From Ga0077523 sp038324085 (GTDB taxonomy: Bacteria > Pseudomonadota > Gammaproteobacteria > Burkholderiales > Ga0077523): 64,000 nucleotides of DNA. The DNA lies in the NCBI GenBank assembly GCA_038324085.1, contig JBBQHP010000008.1, forward strand, positions 90,655 to 154,654, read 5' to 3'. Each line of letters opens with the position of its first letter. Within the stretch, counting starts at the first letter, position 1. A program made the translations under genes and the position numbers. This document shows, one piece after another, positions 36,678 through 46,542 of this stretch. The notes beneath the pieces are model-generated. The model did no database searches. It was not told the origin of the DNA and saw only the letters and a list, made by a program, of their open reading frames with translations.

Positions 36678-38747
36678 ATGATGCCTCGAAGCATTCTGTC
36701 GAAACTGCTGTGGCTCGGTATCGCGCTGATGGGCGCGGCGGCCATCGGGGGCATAGCGATCCACCGCGGCGAGCCCATCAACGCATTGTGGTTCGTCGCT
36801 GCTGCCGCCGGCACCTACCTCGTTGCCTATCGCTTCTACAGCGCATGGATCTGCGCGAAGGTCCTGGTGCTCGACGAGACTCGGGCCACACCGGCGGAAC
36901 GGTTCAACAACGGACGCGATTTCGTCCCGACGAACAAATGGGTCGCCTTCGGTCACCACTTCGCCGCCATTGCCGGCCCTGGACCGCTGATCGGGCCGAC
37001 GCTGGCGATGCAGTTCGGCTATCTCCCCGGCACGCTGTGGATTCTCGCCGGCGCCGTGCTCGGCGGCTGCGTGCAGGACATGGTGGTCATGTTCTGTTCG
37101 ACGCGCCGCGACGGCCGCTCCCTCGGCCAGATGGCGCGCGACGAACTGGGGCCCGTCGGCGGCTGGGCCGCGCTGATCGGCTCGCTCATGATCATCGTGA
37201 TTCTGATCGCCGTGCTGGGCCTCGTCATCGTGAAGGCCATGAAGCACAGTCCCTGGGCGACCGCGACGGTCCTGGGCACCATTCCTGTCGCGATGTTGAT
37301 CGGCCTCTACATGCGCGGCATCCGGCCCGGGCGCATCCTCGAAGGATCGATCATCGGCATCATCCTTCTGCTCGGGTGCGTCTGGGGCGGTGGATTCATC
37401 AACGGCAGCGAGTCACTCAAGGCGTACTTCGACTGGAACGACATGTCGTGCGCGTGGTTCGTGATGATCTACGGCTTCGCCGCCGCGGCGCTGCCGGTCT
37501 GGCTGCTGCTTGCCCCGCGCGACTATCTCTCGACATTCCTGAAACTGGGCGTCGTGTTCCTGCTCGCCGCAGCGATCCTGATCCTCGCACCAGAAGTGAA
37601 GATGCCGCCGCTCACGCAGTTCGTCGACGGCACCGGTCCGATCTTCAAGGGTGATCTGTTTCCGTTCGTGTTCATCACGGTGGCCTGCGGCGCGATCTCG
37701 GGCTTTCACGCGCTCGTCTCCTCCGGCACCACGCCCAAGCTGCTCTCGAACGAAAGGGAGATCCGCATGATCGGCTACGGCAGCATGGCGCTCGAATCGT
37801 TCGTCGCCATCATGGCCGTGATCGCGGCCTGCGTGATGGATCCGGGCGTGTACTTCGCCATCAACAGCCCGCCCGGCGTGGTCGGCAAGGAAGCCGTCGA
37901 CGCCGTCGCGAAGATCACGTCGTGGGGCTACCCGGTCACCGTCGACCAGATGAGCCTGCTCGCCACCGAGATGGGGGAGAAGACGCTGTTCGGCCGCGTC
38001 GGCGGAGCGCCCTCGCTCGCCGTGGGCATGGCCACCATCTTCAGCACCACTTTCGGTGGCAAGCTCCTCGACATGTGGTACCACTTCGCCATCATGTTCG
38101 AGGTGCTCTTCATCCTCACCACGCTCGACGCGGGCACCCGCGTGGGCCGCTTCATGCTGCAGGATCTGCTGAAGCACGTGTCGAAATCACTGGGGAACGT
38201 GTCGTCCTACCCCGCAACCGTGCTCGCGAGCGCCGTGTTCGTGGCAGCGTGGGGCTACTTCCTCGTGCAAGGCGTGAGGGATCCGCTGGGCGGCGTCAAC
38301 ATTCTCTGGCCCCTGTTCGGCATCTCGAACCAGCTGCTGGCGGGCATCGCGCTGTCCGTGACAACGGGCATCCTGATCAAGATGGGCAAGCTGCGCTTCG
38401 CGTGGGTCACCGGCCTGCCCCTCACCTGGCTCGCGATCATCTGCACCACCGCCGCCTGGCAGAAGGTGTTCAGCCCGAACCCGGCCATCGGTTTCCTCGC
38501 CGGCGCGAATGACATGGCACAGAAGCTCGCCGCGGGCACCTTGCCGCCGGAAAAACTGGCGACTGCGCCATCCCTGATCCTCGGCCAGCGCATCGATGCC
38601 GCGCTCGCGCTGCTGTTCGCCGTCATCCTCTGGATCGTGATCGCAGACATGCTGCGCATGAGCTTCCGCTTCGTGAACGGCAAGACCGTTCAGCCGCTGT
38701 CGGAGGCGCCACGTGTGCCGACGCAACTGGCGTGGGCACGCGATTGA
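36678..38747 (+). CDS. cstA: Carbon starvation protein CstA, peptide/pyruvate transporter family
   Basis: A large inner-membrane carrier of 689 residues with about 16-18 hydrophobic segments. E. coli members take up peptides or pyruvate under carbon limitation. The N-terminal half has the conserved RFNNGRDFVPTNKWVAFGHH and FAAIAGPGPLIGPTLAMQFG. GAISGFHALVSSGTTPK is also typical. The start lies after GGGGGAAGGA, with ATGs at 36678 and 36681. It overlaps the YbdD gene by four bases, the usual partner. Confidence 0.94.
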   Translation: MMPRSILSKLLWLGIALMGAAAIGGIAIHRGEPINALWFVAAAAGTYLVAYRFYSAWICAKVLVLDETRATPAERFNNGRDFVPTNKWVAFGHHFAAIAGPGPLIGPTLAMQFGYLPGTLWILAGAVLGGCVQDMVVMFCSTRRDGRSLGQMARDELGPVGGWAALIGSLMIIVILIAVLGLVIVKAMKHSPWATATVLGTIPVAMLIGLYMRGIRPGRILEGSIIGIILLLGCVWGGGFINGSESLKAYFDWNDMSCAWFVMIYGFAAAALPVWLLLAPRDYLSTFLKLGVVFLLAAAILILAPEVKMPPLTQFVDGTGPIFKGDLFPFVFITVACGAISGFHALVSSGTTPKLLSNEREIRMIGYGSMALESFVAIMAVIAACVMDPGVYFAINSPPGVVGKEAVDAVAKITSWGYPVTVDQMSLLATEMGEKTLFGRVGGAPSLAVGMATIFSTTFGGKLLDMWYHFAIMFEVLFILTTLDAGTRVGRFMLQDLLKHVSKSLGNVSSYPATVLASAVFVAAWGYFLVQGVRDPLGGVNILWPLFGISNQLLAGIALSVTTGILIKMGKLRFAWVTGLPLTWLAIICTTAAWQKVFSPNPAIGFLAGANDMAQKLAAGTLPPEKLATAPSLILGQRIDAALALLFAVILWIVIADMLRMSFRFVNGKTVQPLSEAPRVPTQLAWARD

Positions 38748-38953
38748 CCACACCGCTCGGCTTACCCGGCAACCTGCGCGACGATCTTGCGCGGCTGTGG
38801 GACTTCGTCCGCGAAGTCTCCGGCGACGATGCGTATGAGCGCTATCAGGCGCGGCACGTCCAGACCCATCCGGAACTCCCGCCGCTGTCGAGGCAGGAAT
38901 TCTTCGCGGCCGAGCAGGACCGCAAATGGGACGGCATCACGCGCTGCTGTTGA
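38744..38953 (+). CDS. YbdD/YjiX-family small protein
   Basis: A 69-residue protein of the DUF466 (YbdD) family, seen in its central WDFVREVSGDDAYERYQARH and the ending QEFFAAEQDRKWDG. It is normally found next to CstA or its paralogue and may assist the transporter. The start is taken as TTG 38744, which overlaps the cstA stop (TTGA); a GTG at 38732 would add four residues. Convergent with the ion channel gene. Confidence 0.88.
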   Translation: MTTPLGLPGNLRDDLARLWDFVREVSGDDAYERYQARHVQTHPELPPLSRQEFFAAEQDRKWDGITRCC

Positions 38954-38966
38954 CGCGTTTCTCGGC

Positions 38967-39839
38967 TCACCCTTTGTCCGGACGCTCGGTGCCGGAATGC
39001 ATCTCGGCCCTGAGACCGGCGATCTGCTGTTTCAGTTCGAGCACGTCGCGATGCAGTTCCCGCAAGACGACCCGTTCTTCCTGCGAGATCCGGGCCGCGA
39101 CCTCGGCGCGCAACGCGCGGATGTCGGCATGCATCTGCGAGCGCAGTCGCTTCTCGTCCTCGCCGATGAGCAGGGCGGCAATGCTGGCCGTCATGACGGA
39201 CAGGATGCCGAAGCCGACGATCACCATGAATACCGCGAACATGCGTGAGGCCGTGGTGGTGGGGACGAAATCACCGTAGCCCACGGTGGAACCGGTCACG
39301 AAGGCGAGCCAGAGGCCGTCGCGAAATGAGTGCACCGTCGGCTCGAGCCACAGGAAGCCTGCGCCCGCCGCCAGCAGTGAAACGAATCCCAACGCGAACA
39401 CATACGGCAGGCTGCCGGGTCTCAGCAGCTTGCGGGTGGAGCCGAACGCGCGCGCCAGCAGCAGCCCGACCAGGGCGAGCCGGGTCAGCCGCACCAGCGC
39501 CACCCATTCCGTCTCGAGGCCCACGACGCTCGCCAGCGAGAAGACGACGATGACCACGTCGACCCAGTTGCGCAACAGGTAGCGTCCCTTCTGGCTGGTG
39601 AGCGCGAGCATCCACGCAAGCTCCAACGTGAAGGCGCCGAGGATGAACAGCTCGATCACCGAGCCGAGTGCGCGAAGCCGGCCGCCTTCGGACAGCTCGT
39701 CGAGATAGAACGACGGAATCGAGAGCAGCGCGACGCCGATCATGACCCAGTGCAGGCGGCGCTCCCAGACGTAGGCCACGGGATGATCGTCCGGCGGCAC
39801 GCCGCCCATGCCGAGCCAGACGTCGCCGCGGACACTCAT
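38967..39839 (-). CDS. Voltage-gated-type potassium/ion channel
   Basis: A 290-residue six-helix channel subunit. The S4-like segment carries spaced arginines (ALVRLTRLALVGLLLARAFG), and the pore loop contains the potassium selectivity sequence TVGYGD. A C-terminal cytoplasmic coiled coil (DEKRLRSQMHADIRALRAEV) likely holds the tetramer. No RCK domain is present. The neighbouring cstA-ybdD genes read toward it. Gating stimulus cannot be told from sequence. Confidence 0.88.
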   Translation of the reverse strand: MSVRGDVWLGMGGVPPDDHPVAYVWERRLHWVMIGVALLSIPSFYLDELSEGGRLRALGSVIELFILGAFTLELAWMLALTSQKGRYLLRNWVDVVIVVFSLASVVGLETEWVALVRLTRLALVGLLLARAFGSTRKLLRPGSLPYVFALGFVSLLAAGAGFLWLEPTVHSFRDGLWLAFVTGSTVGYGDFVPTTTASRMFAVFMVIVGFGILSVMTASIAALLIGEDEKRLRSQMHADIRALRAEVAARISQEERVVLRELHRDVLELKQQIAGLRAEMHSGTERPDKG

Positions 39840-39923
39840 GCGGCGCCTCCGTCGGTCCTTCCGCGAGTGCCGCGAACCGTCGCAAGCGGATCCGCGGAGC
39901 CAGACGGCGCGAGCTTCAATCCG

Positions 39924-41267
39924 TCACTCTCCTGCGACTGTCATGCGCCCGATCAGGATGGATCCGCACTGGCGCGCGCCTCGCGTCAGCACGTCCTTGC
40001 CGACGGCGACGATGTTCTGGAACATGTCCTTGAGATTTCCCGCCACGGTGATCTCCTGCACCGGATACGCGATGGTCCCGTTCTCGACCCAGAATCCGGC
40101 GGCCCCGCGCGAATAATCGCCGGTGACCATGTTGATGCCGTGGCCGAGCAGGTCGGTGACCAGCAGGCCCGTGTCGAGCCTGCGCAGCAACGCCGGGAAG
40201 TCCTCGCCGGTCGTGTCGAGCACGAGATTGTGATTGCCGCCGGCATTTCCGGTGGATTTCATCTTGAGCTTGCGCGCCGAATAGCTGCCGAGAAAGTAGC
40301 CCTCCAGGATGCCGTCCCTGACCACGGTCCGATCGAGCGTCGCCACGCCCTCGTCGTCGAAAGGGCTGCTTGCGAGGCCACGCGGTATGTGGGCCAGATC
40401 GCGGATCACGACCTGGGGCGAAAAAACGCGCTCGCCGAGCTGGTCGAGCAGGAACGAGGATTTGCGGTACAAGCTGCCGCCGCTCGCCGCCGCCGCAAAG
40501 TGGCTCAGCAGCGACGCCGCGATCGGCGCTTCGAACAGGACCGGAACCTGTTTCGTGGCGATCTTGCGGCTGCCGAGCCGCGCGACGCAGCGTCTGCCCG
40601 CCGTCTCGCCCACCGTGCGCCCTTCGTCCAGCGCGTCGGGTACGCGAGCGATCGTGTACCAGTCGTCTCGCTGCATGTCCTCGCCCTTGCCGGCGATCAC
40701 CGAACAGGAAATGCTGTGGCGCGAGCCCGGGTAGCCGGCGTTGAACCCGAGCGAGTTCGCATACACGAACTGCGATTCCTGCGTATGCACCGAGGCGCCT
40801 TCGGAGTTGGAGATGCGCGGGTCCACGGCAAGGGCCGCGGCTTCGCAGTCGCGCGCCAGCACGATGGCCTGCTCCACCGATACATCCCAGGGGTGATACA
40901 GATCCAGTTCCGGCAGGTCGCGCGCGAGCAATTCGGCGTCCGCCAGGCCCGCGCATTCATCCACGGCGGTATAGCGCGCAATCGTGAGCGCGGCCCGCAC
41001 CGTGTCCTCGAGCGCCTTGGGCGACAGGTCCGAGCTGGAAGCGTGTCCACGCTGCTGCCCGACGTAGACGGTGACGCCGAACCCCTTGTCGCGGTTGTAT
41101 TCGATGGTCTCGACCTCGCCGTGGCGGACGGTCACGGCCTGACCGAAGCCTTCGCTGATGTCGACTTCGGCGCTGGTGGCGCCTGCGGCGGCGGCGTGTC
41201 GGAGCACATCGGCGGCGATGGTCCGGAGAGTGGCGAGGGCATGGCTGAAGCGAGGGCTGTCGGACAC
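39924..41267 (-). CDS. pmbA: Metalloprotease PmbA/TldE
   Basis: TldE partner of the TldD/TldE protease that matures modified peptides and degrades antitoxins in E. coli. The start GTG at 41267 gives 447 residues, as in E. coli (450); an ATG at 41330 in the same frame would overlap the divergent darP start. Family sequence includes VDISEGFGQAVTVRHGEVET, the YNRDKGFGVTVYVG strand, and GHGINMVTGDYSRGAAGFWVENG near the C-terminus. TldD is not in this window. Confidence 0.93.
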   Translation of the reverse strand: MSDSPRFSHALATLRTIAADVLRHAAAAGATSAEVDISEGFGQAVTVRHGEVETIEYNRDKGFGVTVYVGQQRGHASSSDLSPKALEDTVRAALTIARYTAVDECAGLADAELLARDLPELDLYHPWDVSVEQAIVLARDCEAAALAVDPRISNSEGASVHTQESQFVYANSLGFNAGYPGSRHSISCSVIAGKGEDMQRDDWYTIARVPDALDEGRTVGETAGRRCVARLGSRKIATKQVPVLFEAPIAASLLSHFAAAASGGSLYRKSSFLLDQLGERVFSPQVVIRDLAHIPRGLASSPFDDEGVATLDRTVVRDGILEGYFLGSYSARKLKMKSTGNAGGNHNLVLDTTGEDFPALLRRLDTGLLVTDLLGHGINMVTGDYSRGAAGFWVENGTIAYPVQEITVAGNLKDMFQNIVAVGKDVLTRGARQCGSILIGRMTVAGE

Positions 41268-41328
41268 GATGGCGCGAGCCGCGGCGTGCGGCTTTGAGAG
41301 AAGTCGATCGGCTATGATAGCGCCTGCC

Positions 41329-41868
41329 ATGAAAGAGACCACGAGCGAAGACGACATCGACGAGCGCCCGAGCAAGTCGCAGGTGAAGCGCGACATGCTG
41401 GCGCTCCAGGGGCTGGGGGAGGCCCTGGTGGCCCTGTCGGACGAGCGTCTCGCCGCTCTCGACCTGCCCGAAGCGCTGTTCGATGCCGTGCGCGAGGCGA
41501 AGCGCATCAGCAAACACGGCGCGCAACGACGCCAGCTCCAGTACGTCGGCCGCATCATGCGCGATGTGGACCCGGCCCCGATTCGAGCACAGCTCGATGC
41601 GATTCTGGGCCAGTCGCGCAGCCACGCGGCGTGGCTGCATCGGCTCGAACGCTGGCGCGTGCGGCTGCTGGAGGAAGACGAAGCGCTGACCGAACTGCTC
41701 ACCGACTGCCCCGCTGCCGACGCACCGCGCATCCGGGCGCTCATACGCAATACCGAGCGCGAGCAGCGCGAAGGCAAGCCGCCGAAATCGTTCCGTGAAC
41801 TGTTCCAGGTGCTGCGGGAATTGATGCCCGAGCCTGCTCCGGCGCCGTCACCGGAACCATCGGAATGA
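41329..41868 (+). CDS. darP: Ribosome biogenesis factor DarP (YjgA, DUF615)
   Basis: A 179-residue helical protein that acts late in 50S ribosomal subunit assembly. Signatures are PSKSQVKRDMLALQGLGEALV and RQLQYVGRIMRDVDP; the C-terminus is Pro-rich. Start ATG 41329. It is divergent from pmbA, a conserved pairing in proteobacteria, and its stop overlaps the mogA start (ATGA). Confidence 0.93.
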   Translation: MKETTSEDDIDERPSKSQVKRDMLALQGLGEALVALSDERLAALDLPEALFDAVREAKRISKHGAQRRQLQYVGRIMRDVDPAPIRAQLDAILGQSRSHAAWLHRLERWRVRLLEEDEALTELLTDCPAADAPRIRALIRNTEREQREGKPPKSFRELFQVLRELMPEPAPAPSPEPSE

Positions 41869-42461
41869 GCGCCCACGACGCCGTGACCATCGGCCTCGTT
41901 TCCATCAGCGACCGAGCCTCGAAGGGCGTCTATCGCGACGAAGGCCTGCCGGCACTGCGCGAATGGCTGGAGCGCGCCCTGCTCAACCCGGTCCGATTCG
42001 AGGAACGTCTCATTGCGGACGAACAACCGCAGATCGAAGCAACGCTGATCGCCCTGGTGGACGCTGCGGGCTGCCATCTCGTGCTCACCACCGGCGGCAC
42101 CGGCCCGGCACCACGCGACGTCACGCCCGAGGCAACGCTCGCCGTCGGCGAGAAACTGATGCCGGGCTTCGGCGAGCAGATGCGCCAGATCAGCCTCAAG
42201 TTCGTGCCGACCGCCATCCTGTCGCGGCAGGTCGCAGTGATCCGCAAGGGTGCGCTGATCATCAATCTGCCCGGCCAGCCGAAATCGATCCGCGAAACGC
42301 TCGAAGGGCTGATGAGCAGCGAAGGCGACCCGCTCGTGCCGGGTATCTTCGCCGCGGTGCCCTATTGCCTCGACCTGATCGGCGGCCCTTATCTGGAGAC
42401 CCGGCCGGAAGCCTGCAAGGCTTTCCGGCCCAAGTCCGCCATCCGCGCGCCGCGAAACTGA
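41865..42461 (+). CDS. mogA: Molybdopterin adenylyltransferase
   Basis: Adenylates molybdopterin before molybdate insertion in cofactor synthesis. The 198 residues match MogA (195 in E. coli): VSISDRASKGVYRDEGLPAL at the N-terminus, LVLTTGGTGPAPRDVTPEAT as the MPT-binding core, and IINLPGQPKSIRETLEGL near the end. It is coupled to darP by a four-base overlap. Confidence 0.94.
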   Translation: MSAHDAVTIGLVSISDRASKGVYRDEGLPALREWLERALLNPVRFEERLIADEQPQIEATLIALVDAAGCHLVLTTGGTGPAPRDVTPEATLAVGEKLMPGFGEQMRQISLKFVPTAILSRQVAVIRKGALIINLPGQPKSIRETLEGLMSSEGDPLVPGIFAAVPYCLDLIGGPYLETRPEACKAFRPKSAIRAPRN

Positions 42462-42484
42462 AGCGCAGGCGCGCCAGCACCGGC

Positions 42485-43012
42485 CTACGGCATGTAGTTG
42501 ATCACCTTCTCGGCCTGCTTCAGCAGCGTCTCCGCGTCGCTCACCTCGAATTTGCCGGGCCCTTCGATATTGAGGCTCTTCACTTCGCCGTCCACGACGA
42601 TGGCGGAGAAGCGCTGCATGCGCCGTCCCAGGCCACGCGCATCCAGATCCAGCTCCAGGCCCAGTGCCTTGGTGTAGGCGCCGGACCCGTCACCGAACAT
42701 GCGCACCTTGCCCTTCGTCCCCTGTTCGCGGCCCCAGGCGCCCATCACGAATGCGTCGTTGACCGCCAGACACCAGATCTCATCGAATCCGGCCTTGCGC
42801 AGCTGCTCGAAGCGCTGCACGTAGCCCGGCACGTGCTTGGCGGAACAAGTCGGCGTGAAAGCGCCGGGCAGGCCGAACACCGCGATCTTCTTGCCCGCCA
42901 CGAGCTGGTCCACCTCGAAGGCATTGGGCCCCAGGGTGCAACCCGCGGTCTCCTCCTCGATCAGCTCCCACAAAGTCCCTGCCGGCAACCGCCCTCCCAC
43001 CTTGATCGTCAT
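42485..43012 (-). CDS. Prx5-type peroxiredoxin
   Basis: A 175-residue atypical peroxiredoxin that reduces peroxides with thiols. The peroxidatic cysteine lies in FGLPGAFTPTCSAKHVPGY, which is the Prx5/AhpE-like signature; other cysteines are in AGCTLG and IWCLAVND. The ATG at 43012 has GGAGGAG six bases upstream; the open frame continues to 43045. Convergent with mogA. Confidence 0.92.
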   Translation of the reverse strand: MTIKVGGRLPAGTLWELIEEETAGCTLGPNAFEVDQLVAGKKIAVFGLPGAFTPTCSAKHVPGYVQRFEQLRKAGFDEIWCLAVNDAFVMGAWGREQGTKGKVRMFGDGSGAYTKALGLELDLDARGLGRRMQRFSAIVVDGEVKSLNIEGPGKFEVSDAETLLKQAEKVINYMP

Positions 43013-43150
43013 GACACGCTCCTCCACCAAAGAATCGATCGGCAAATTCTACCCCGCCTATAATTCGCCGCACTGCGCTCCTGCAGAGCCACCGGTCTCC
43101 GCTTCGAGCGCCGGGCGGCCCAATGCCCCAACCGCGCGAACCCACTGCCC

Positions 43151-43708
<558 letters not shown>

Positions 43709-44125
43709 ATGCTGACCGAACTCGTGCCCACGCGCCAGATCAGCGGCGAACCGCCGCGCCGGTGGTTCTTCTCGCAGAACGTCGATCTGATCGTCTGGTG
43801 CCACGAATCCGGTGCTCCCCTGGCTTTCCAGCTCTGTTACGACAAGGCCACCGGCGAACGCGCGCTGACCTGGAAGCCGGGACGAGGTTTGGCGCACATG
43901 ACGGTGGACGACGGTGAAGATTCCGGCGCCGGACACAAGCGCACGCCCACCCTGACACCCGATCGATGCTTCGACGCAAACCGGGTCAGCGAACTGTTCG
44001 CGCGCATGTGCAACGGCCTGCCCCCGGGCATCAACGCGTTCGTGGCGGACAAGATCCGGGAGCACCCGAGCTACGGACGCGACGCCTCGGCCGCTGGCGC
44101 GACGGAATCACGCGCCGCGCCCTGA
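43709..44125 (+). CDS. Hypothetical protein coupled to greB
   Basis: A 138-residue soluble protein that I do not recognise. It starts immediately after the greB stop with zero spacing, so it is probably translated from the same message. It has an N-terminal RRWFFSQNVDLIVWCHESG, a mixed alpha/beta centre and three cysteines; the C-terminus is Ala-rich. Codon use and GC are like those of the neighbours. The 176 bases after it hold no clear terminator or gene. Confidence 0.7.
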   Translation: MLTELVPTRQISGEPPRRWFFSQNVDLIVWCHESGAPLAFQLCYDKATGERALTWKPGRGLAHMTVDDGEDSGAGHKRTPTLTPDRCFDANRVSELFARMCNGLPPGINAFVADKIREHPSYGRDASAAGATESRAAP

Positions 44126-44301
44126 ACGCCGCCAGCAGCGCGAACAGCCTTTCTTCCGAGTCAACGAAGTCGCAGGAGCCTGCGCGCCACGCCCTGGCCG
44201 CTCTGCCCGACAGGTCCCGATCCCCTCGTTCCATGAGGTGCTGCGAAAGACAGCGGCCGACCCCGCCGGTCGCACCCGCGACCGAGGGCTGATTCACCGG
44301 T

Positions 44302-44937
44302 TCAAGGCGAGAGTCGTTCGATCTTCCAGGCAGCCCCGGCCACCGGGATGTACTGCAAGCGGTCGTGCAACCGGCTCGGCCGACCTTGCCAGAATTCGAA
44401 CCGATCGGGCTGGAGCCGATAGCCGCCCCAATGCGGCGGGCGCGGCGGATCGTTGCCCAATTCGCGCTCGACTTGCGCGAGCTTCGCTTCCAGCGCCTGG
44501 CGATCGGGCAGTATCGCGCTCTGTCGCGACGCCCAAGCACCGTACCGACTGCCCAGCGGACGTTCGCGGAAATAGGCGTCGGAATCGGCGGCCGCGATTT
44601 TCGTCACCGCGCCTTCGATGCGGACCTGGCGCTCGAGTTCGACCCAGTGGAACAGGAGGCATGCGCGGGGATTCGCCGCCAGTTCGCGGCCCTTGCGGCT
44701 TTCGTAGTTGGTGAAAAAAACGAACCCGCGCGCATCGAAATTCTTGATCAGCACGATCCGGGCGGATGGCGCGCCGGCGGCGTCGACCGTGGCGAGCGTC
44801 ATGGCGTTCGGTTCGGGCAATTCGGCTTGCAGCGCTTCATCGAACCACCGGCGGAACTGGTCGATCGGATCGGCCGCCGCGTCGGCTTCGTCGAAGCGTT
44901 CCCGGAGATACTCCTTGCGCAGGTTGGCGATGGACAT
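44302..44937 (-). CDS. pdxH: Pyridoxamine 5'-phosphate oxidase
   Basis: FMN enzyme that makes pyridoxal 5'-phosphate. The 211-residue product carries AMTLATVDAAGAPSARIVLI, the FFTNYESRKGRELAANP FMN-binding motif, and GYRLQPDRFEFWQGRPSRLHDR near the C-terminus, all diagnostic. The six-base gap after the upstream GST gene suggests one transcript. Confidence 0.96.
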   Translation of the reverse strand: MSIANLRKEYLRERFDEADAAADPIDQFRRWFDEALQAELPEPNAMTLATVDAAGAPSARIVLIKNFDARGFVFFTNYESRKGRELAANPRACLLFHWVELERQVRIEGAVTKIAAADSDAYFRERPLGSRYGAWASRQSAILPDRQALEAKLAQVERELGNDPPRPPHWGGYRLQPDRFEFWQGRPSRLHDRLQYIPVAGAAWKIERLSP

Positions 44938-44943
44938 GAGCGG

Positions 44944-45639
44944 CTACACCGGAAATCCCGTCGCGCGCCGTGCCAGGCCGCCGAACAGATCGAGCATGCG
45001 TTCGCGCCAGGCATGGACGAGGTCATCCGGGGCGAGCAGGCGAAACGGCGACACGCCCCGTGCCCACATGAACGTGCCGAATACCGTGTAGTCCGCGTAG
45101 TTCGCGGCGGCGCCGCCCACGAACGGCTGAAGGTCGAGCATCGCGCGCAGCGGCTCGAGGGCTTCCCGGAATCGCACGAGTGTCTGATCCCGATTCGCGA
45201 CCACTTGTTCGAGCGGGCCTCCGAGGCGCTTTTCGCGCGATTCGCGAAAGTACTGCCGATCTCCCTCGGCAACGATGTCGAGAATATCGAGAGCAACCAT
45301 CCGCGTGATCAACGGGTTCAAGGTGCGCTCGACCCAGAACTTGATGAGCAGGCCTTCGGCCCGCGCAGCATCGCTATCGAACAGCGGCGGCCGCTCGCCG
45401 TAACTGCTGTCGAGATAGGCCGCGATGACCCAGGAATCGACGACCGCCCGGTCGTCGTCGAGCAGCACCGGTACCGTGCGCGAACCGTAGGGGGCGATGC
45501 GCTCGCCGTCGGCGAATCGCCAGGGAATCGTCTCCCACTCGAGGCCTTTGTGGGCGAGCGCGAGACAGGTGCGCCAACAGTACGGCGAATAGCGGCGGGC
45601 CGGATCGGCGCCCGCGAGTTCGAACAGCCGGATGCTCAC
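44944..45639 (-). CDS. Glutathione S-transferase family protein
   Basis: A 231-residue GST with an N-terminal thioredoxin-fold segment (SPYCWRTCLALAHKGLEWE, cysteines spaced C-x3-C) and cis-Pro in SRTVPVLLDDD, then an all-helical C-terminal half. The N-terminus is like the beta-etherase/maleylacetoacetate-type GSTs, but the substrate is unknown. The start is GTG at 45639. It sits in a three-gene reverse-strand run with another GST and pdxH. Confidence 0.88.
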   Translation of the reverse strand: MSIRLFELAGADPARRYSPYCWRTCLALAHKGLEWETIPWRFADGERIAPYGSRTVPVLLDDDRAVVDSWVIAAYLDSSYGERPPLFDSDAARAEGLLIKFWVERTLNPLITRMVALDILDIVAEGDRQYFRESREKRLGGPLEQVVANRDQTLVRFREALEPLRAMLDLQPFVGGAAANYADYTVFGTFMWARGVSPFRLLAPDDLVHAWRERMLDLFGGLARRATGFPV

Positions 45640-45646
45640 GCCGTCG

Positions 45647-46342
45647 TCACTTCACGGTGGAGGCATCCTGTCCGAACAGGATCTTCTTTGCCTCGTCGTC
45701 CACGGTGGGCTTGACGTTGATCGACTTCGCCAGCTCGTAGGCCCGCTGCACCGCAGGCCGTGACCTGATGGCAACGAACCAGCGCTTCAAGTGCGGAAAG
45801 TCGTCGAGATCCTGCATCTGGCGCTCGTAGGGCACGATCCAGGGATACGAAGCCATGTCGGCTATCGAGTATTCGCCCGCGACGAATTCGCGATCAGCGA
45901 GCCGCTTGTTCAGCACGCCGTAGAGCCGTGAAGTCTCCTTCACATAGCGGTTGATCGCATACGGCAGTTTCTCTGGTGCGTACTGCGCGAAGTGATGGTT
46001 CTGCCCGGCCATCGGACCCAGTCCGGCCATCTGCCACATGAGCCATTGCATAACCTCGACCCACGCACGGGTGTCGCGCGGCATGAATCGACCGGTCTTC
46101 GCCGAGAGATACACGAGGATAGCACCTGATTCGAAGATGGAGATCGGCTCGCGCCCGTCACCCGGATCGGTATCCACGATCGCGGGGATGCGATTGTTCG
46201 GCGCGACTTTCAGGAAGCTTGCATCGAACTGCTCGCCGCGCCCGATGTTGATCGGCTTGATCGTGTAGGGCAGTGCGGTTTCTTCCAGGAAGATGGTGAC
46301 CTTGTGGCCATTGGGAGTGGTCCAGTAGTAGAGGTCGATCAT
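45647..46342 (-). CDS. YfcG/Ure2-type glutathione transferase
   Basis: A 231-residue GST of the nu class: LYYWTTPNGHKVTIFLEE, then SPNN-like APNNRIPAIVDTD and ISIFESGAILVYLSAKTG. E. coli YfcG has disulfide-bond oxidoreductase activity, so a reductant role is likely. The ATG at 46342 starts the thioredoxin fold; the open frame continues to 46549. It is divergent from glutathione reductase with 200 bases between. Confidence 0.92.
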   Translation of the reverse strand: MIDLYYWTTPNGHKVTIFLEETALPYTIKPINIGRGEQFDASFLKVAPNNRIPAIVDTDPGDGREPISIFESGAILVYLSAKTGRFMPRDTRAWVEVMQWLMWQMAGLGPMAGQNHHFAQYAPEKLPYAINRYVKETSRLYGVLNKRLADREFVAGEYSIADMASYPWIVPYERQMQDLDDFPHLKRWFVAIRSRPAVQRAYELAKSINVKPTVDDEAKKILFGQDASTVK

Positions 46343-46542
46343 GGTCTGTTCCAGCGGGTGAATGATCGGCCGAGTATAACCGTCACCAGTCGCCGCCCGG
46401 CCGCTCGCCGGCGACCCCTGGACGCGAAATTTTTCGACCATCGTCACCCCGAAGTTCGTGCGCTCGCGCTTGCACGAGCGCCTTCTCGGCATCGGCAATT
46501 GCAGGTAACGTCCACGTTTTGCAACGATCGTCCTCTCGCAAC

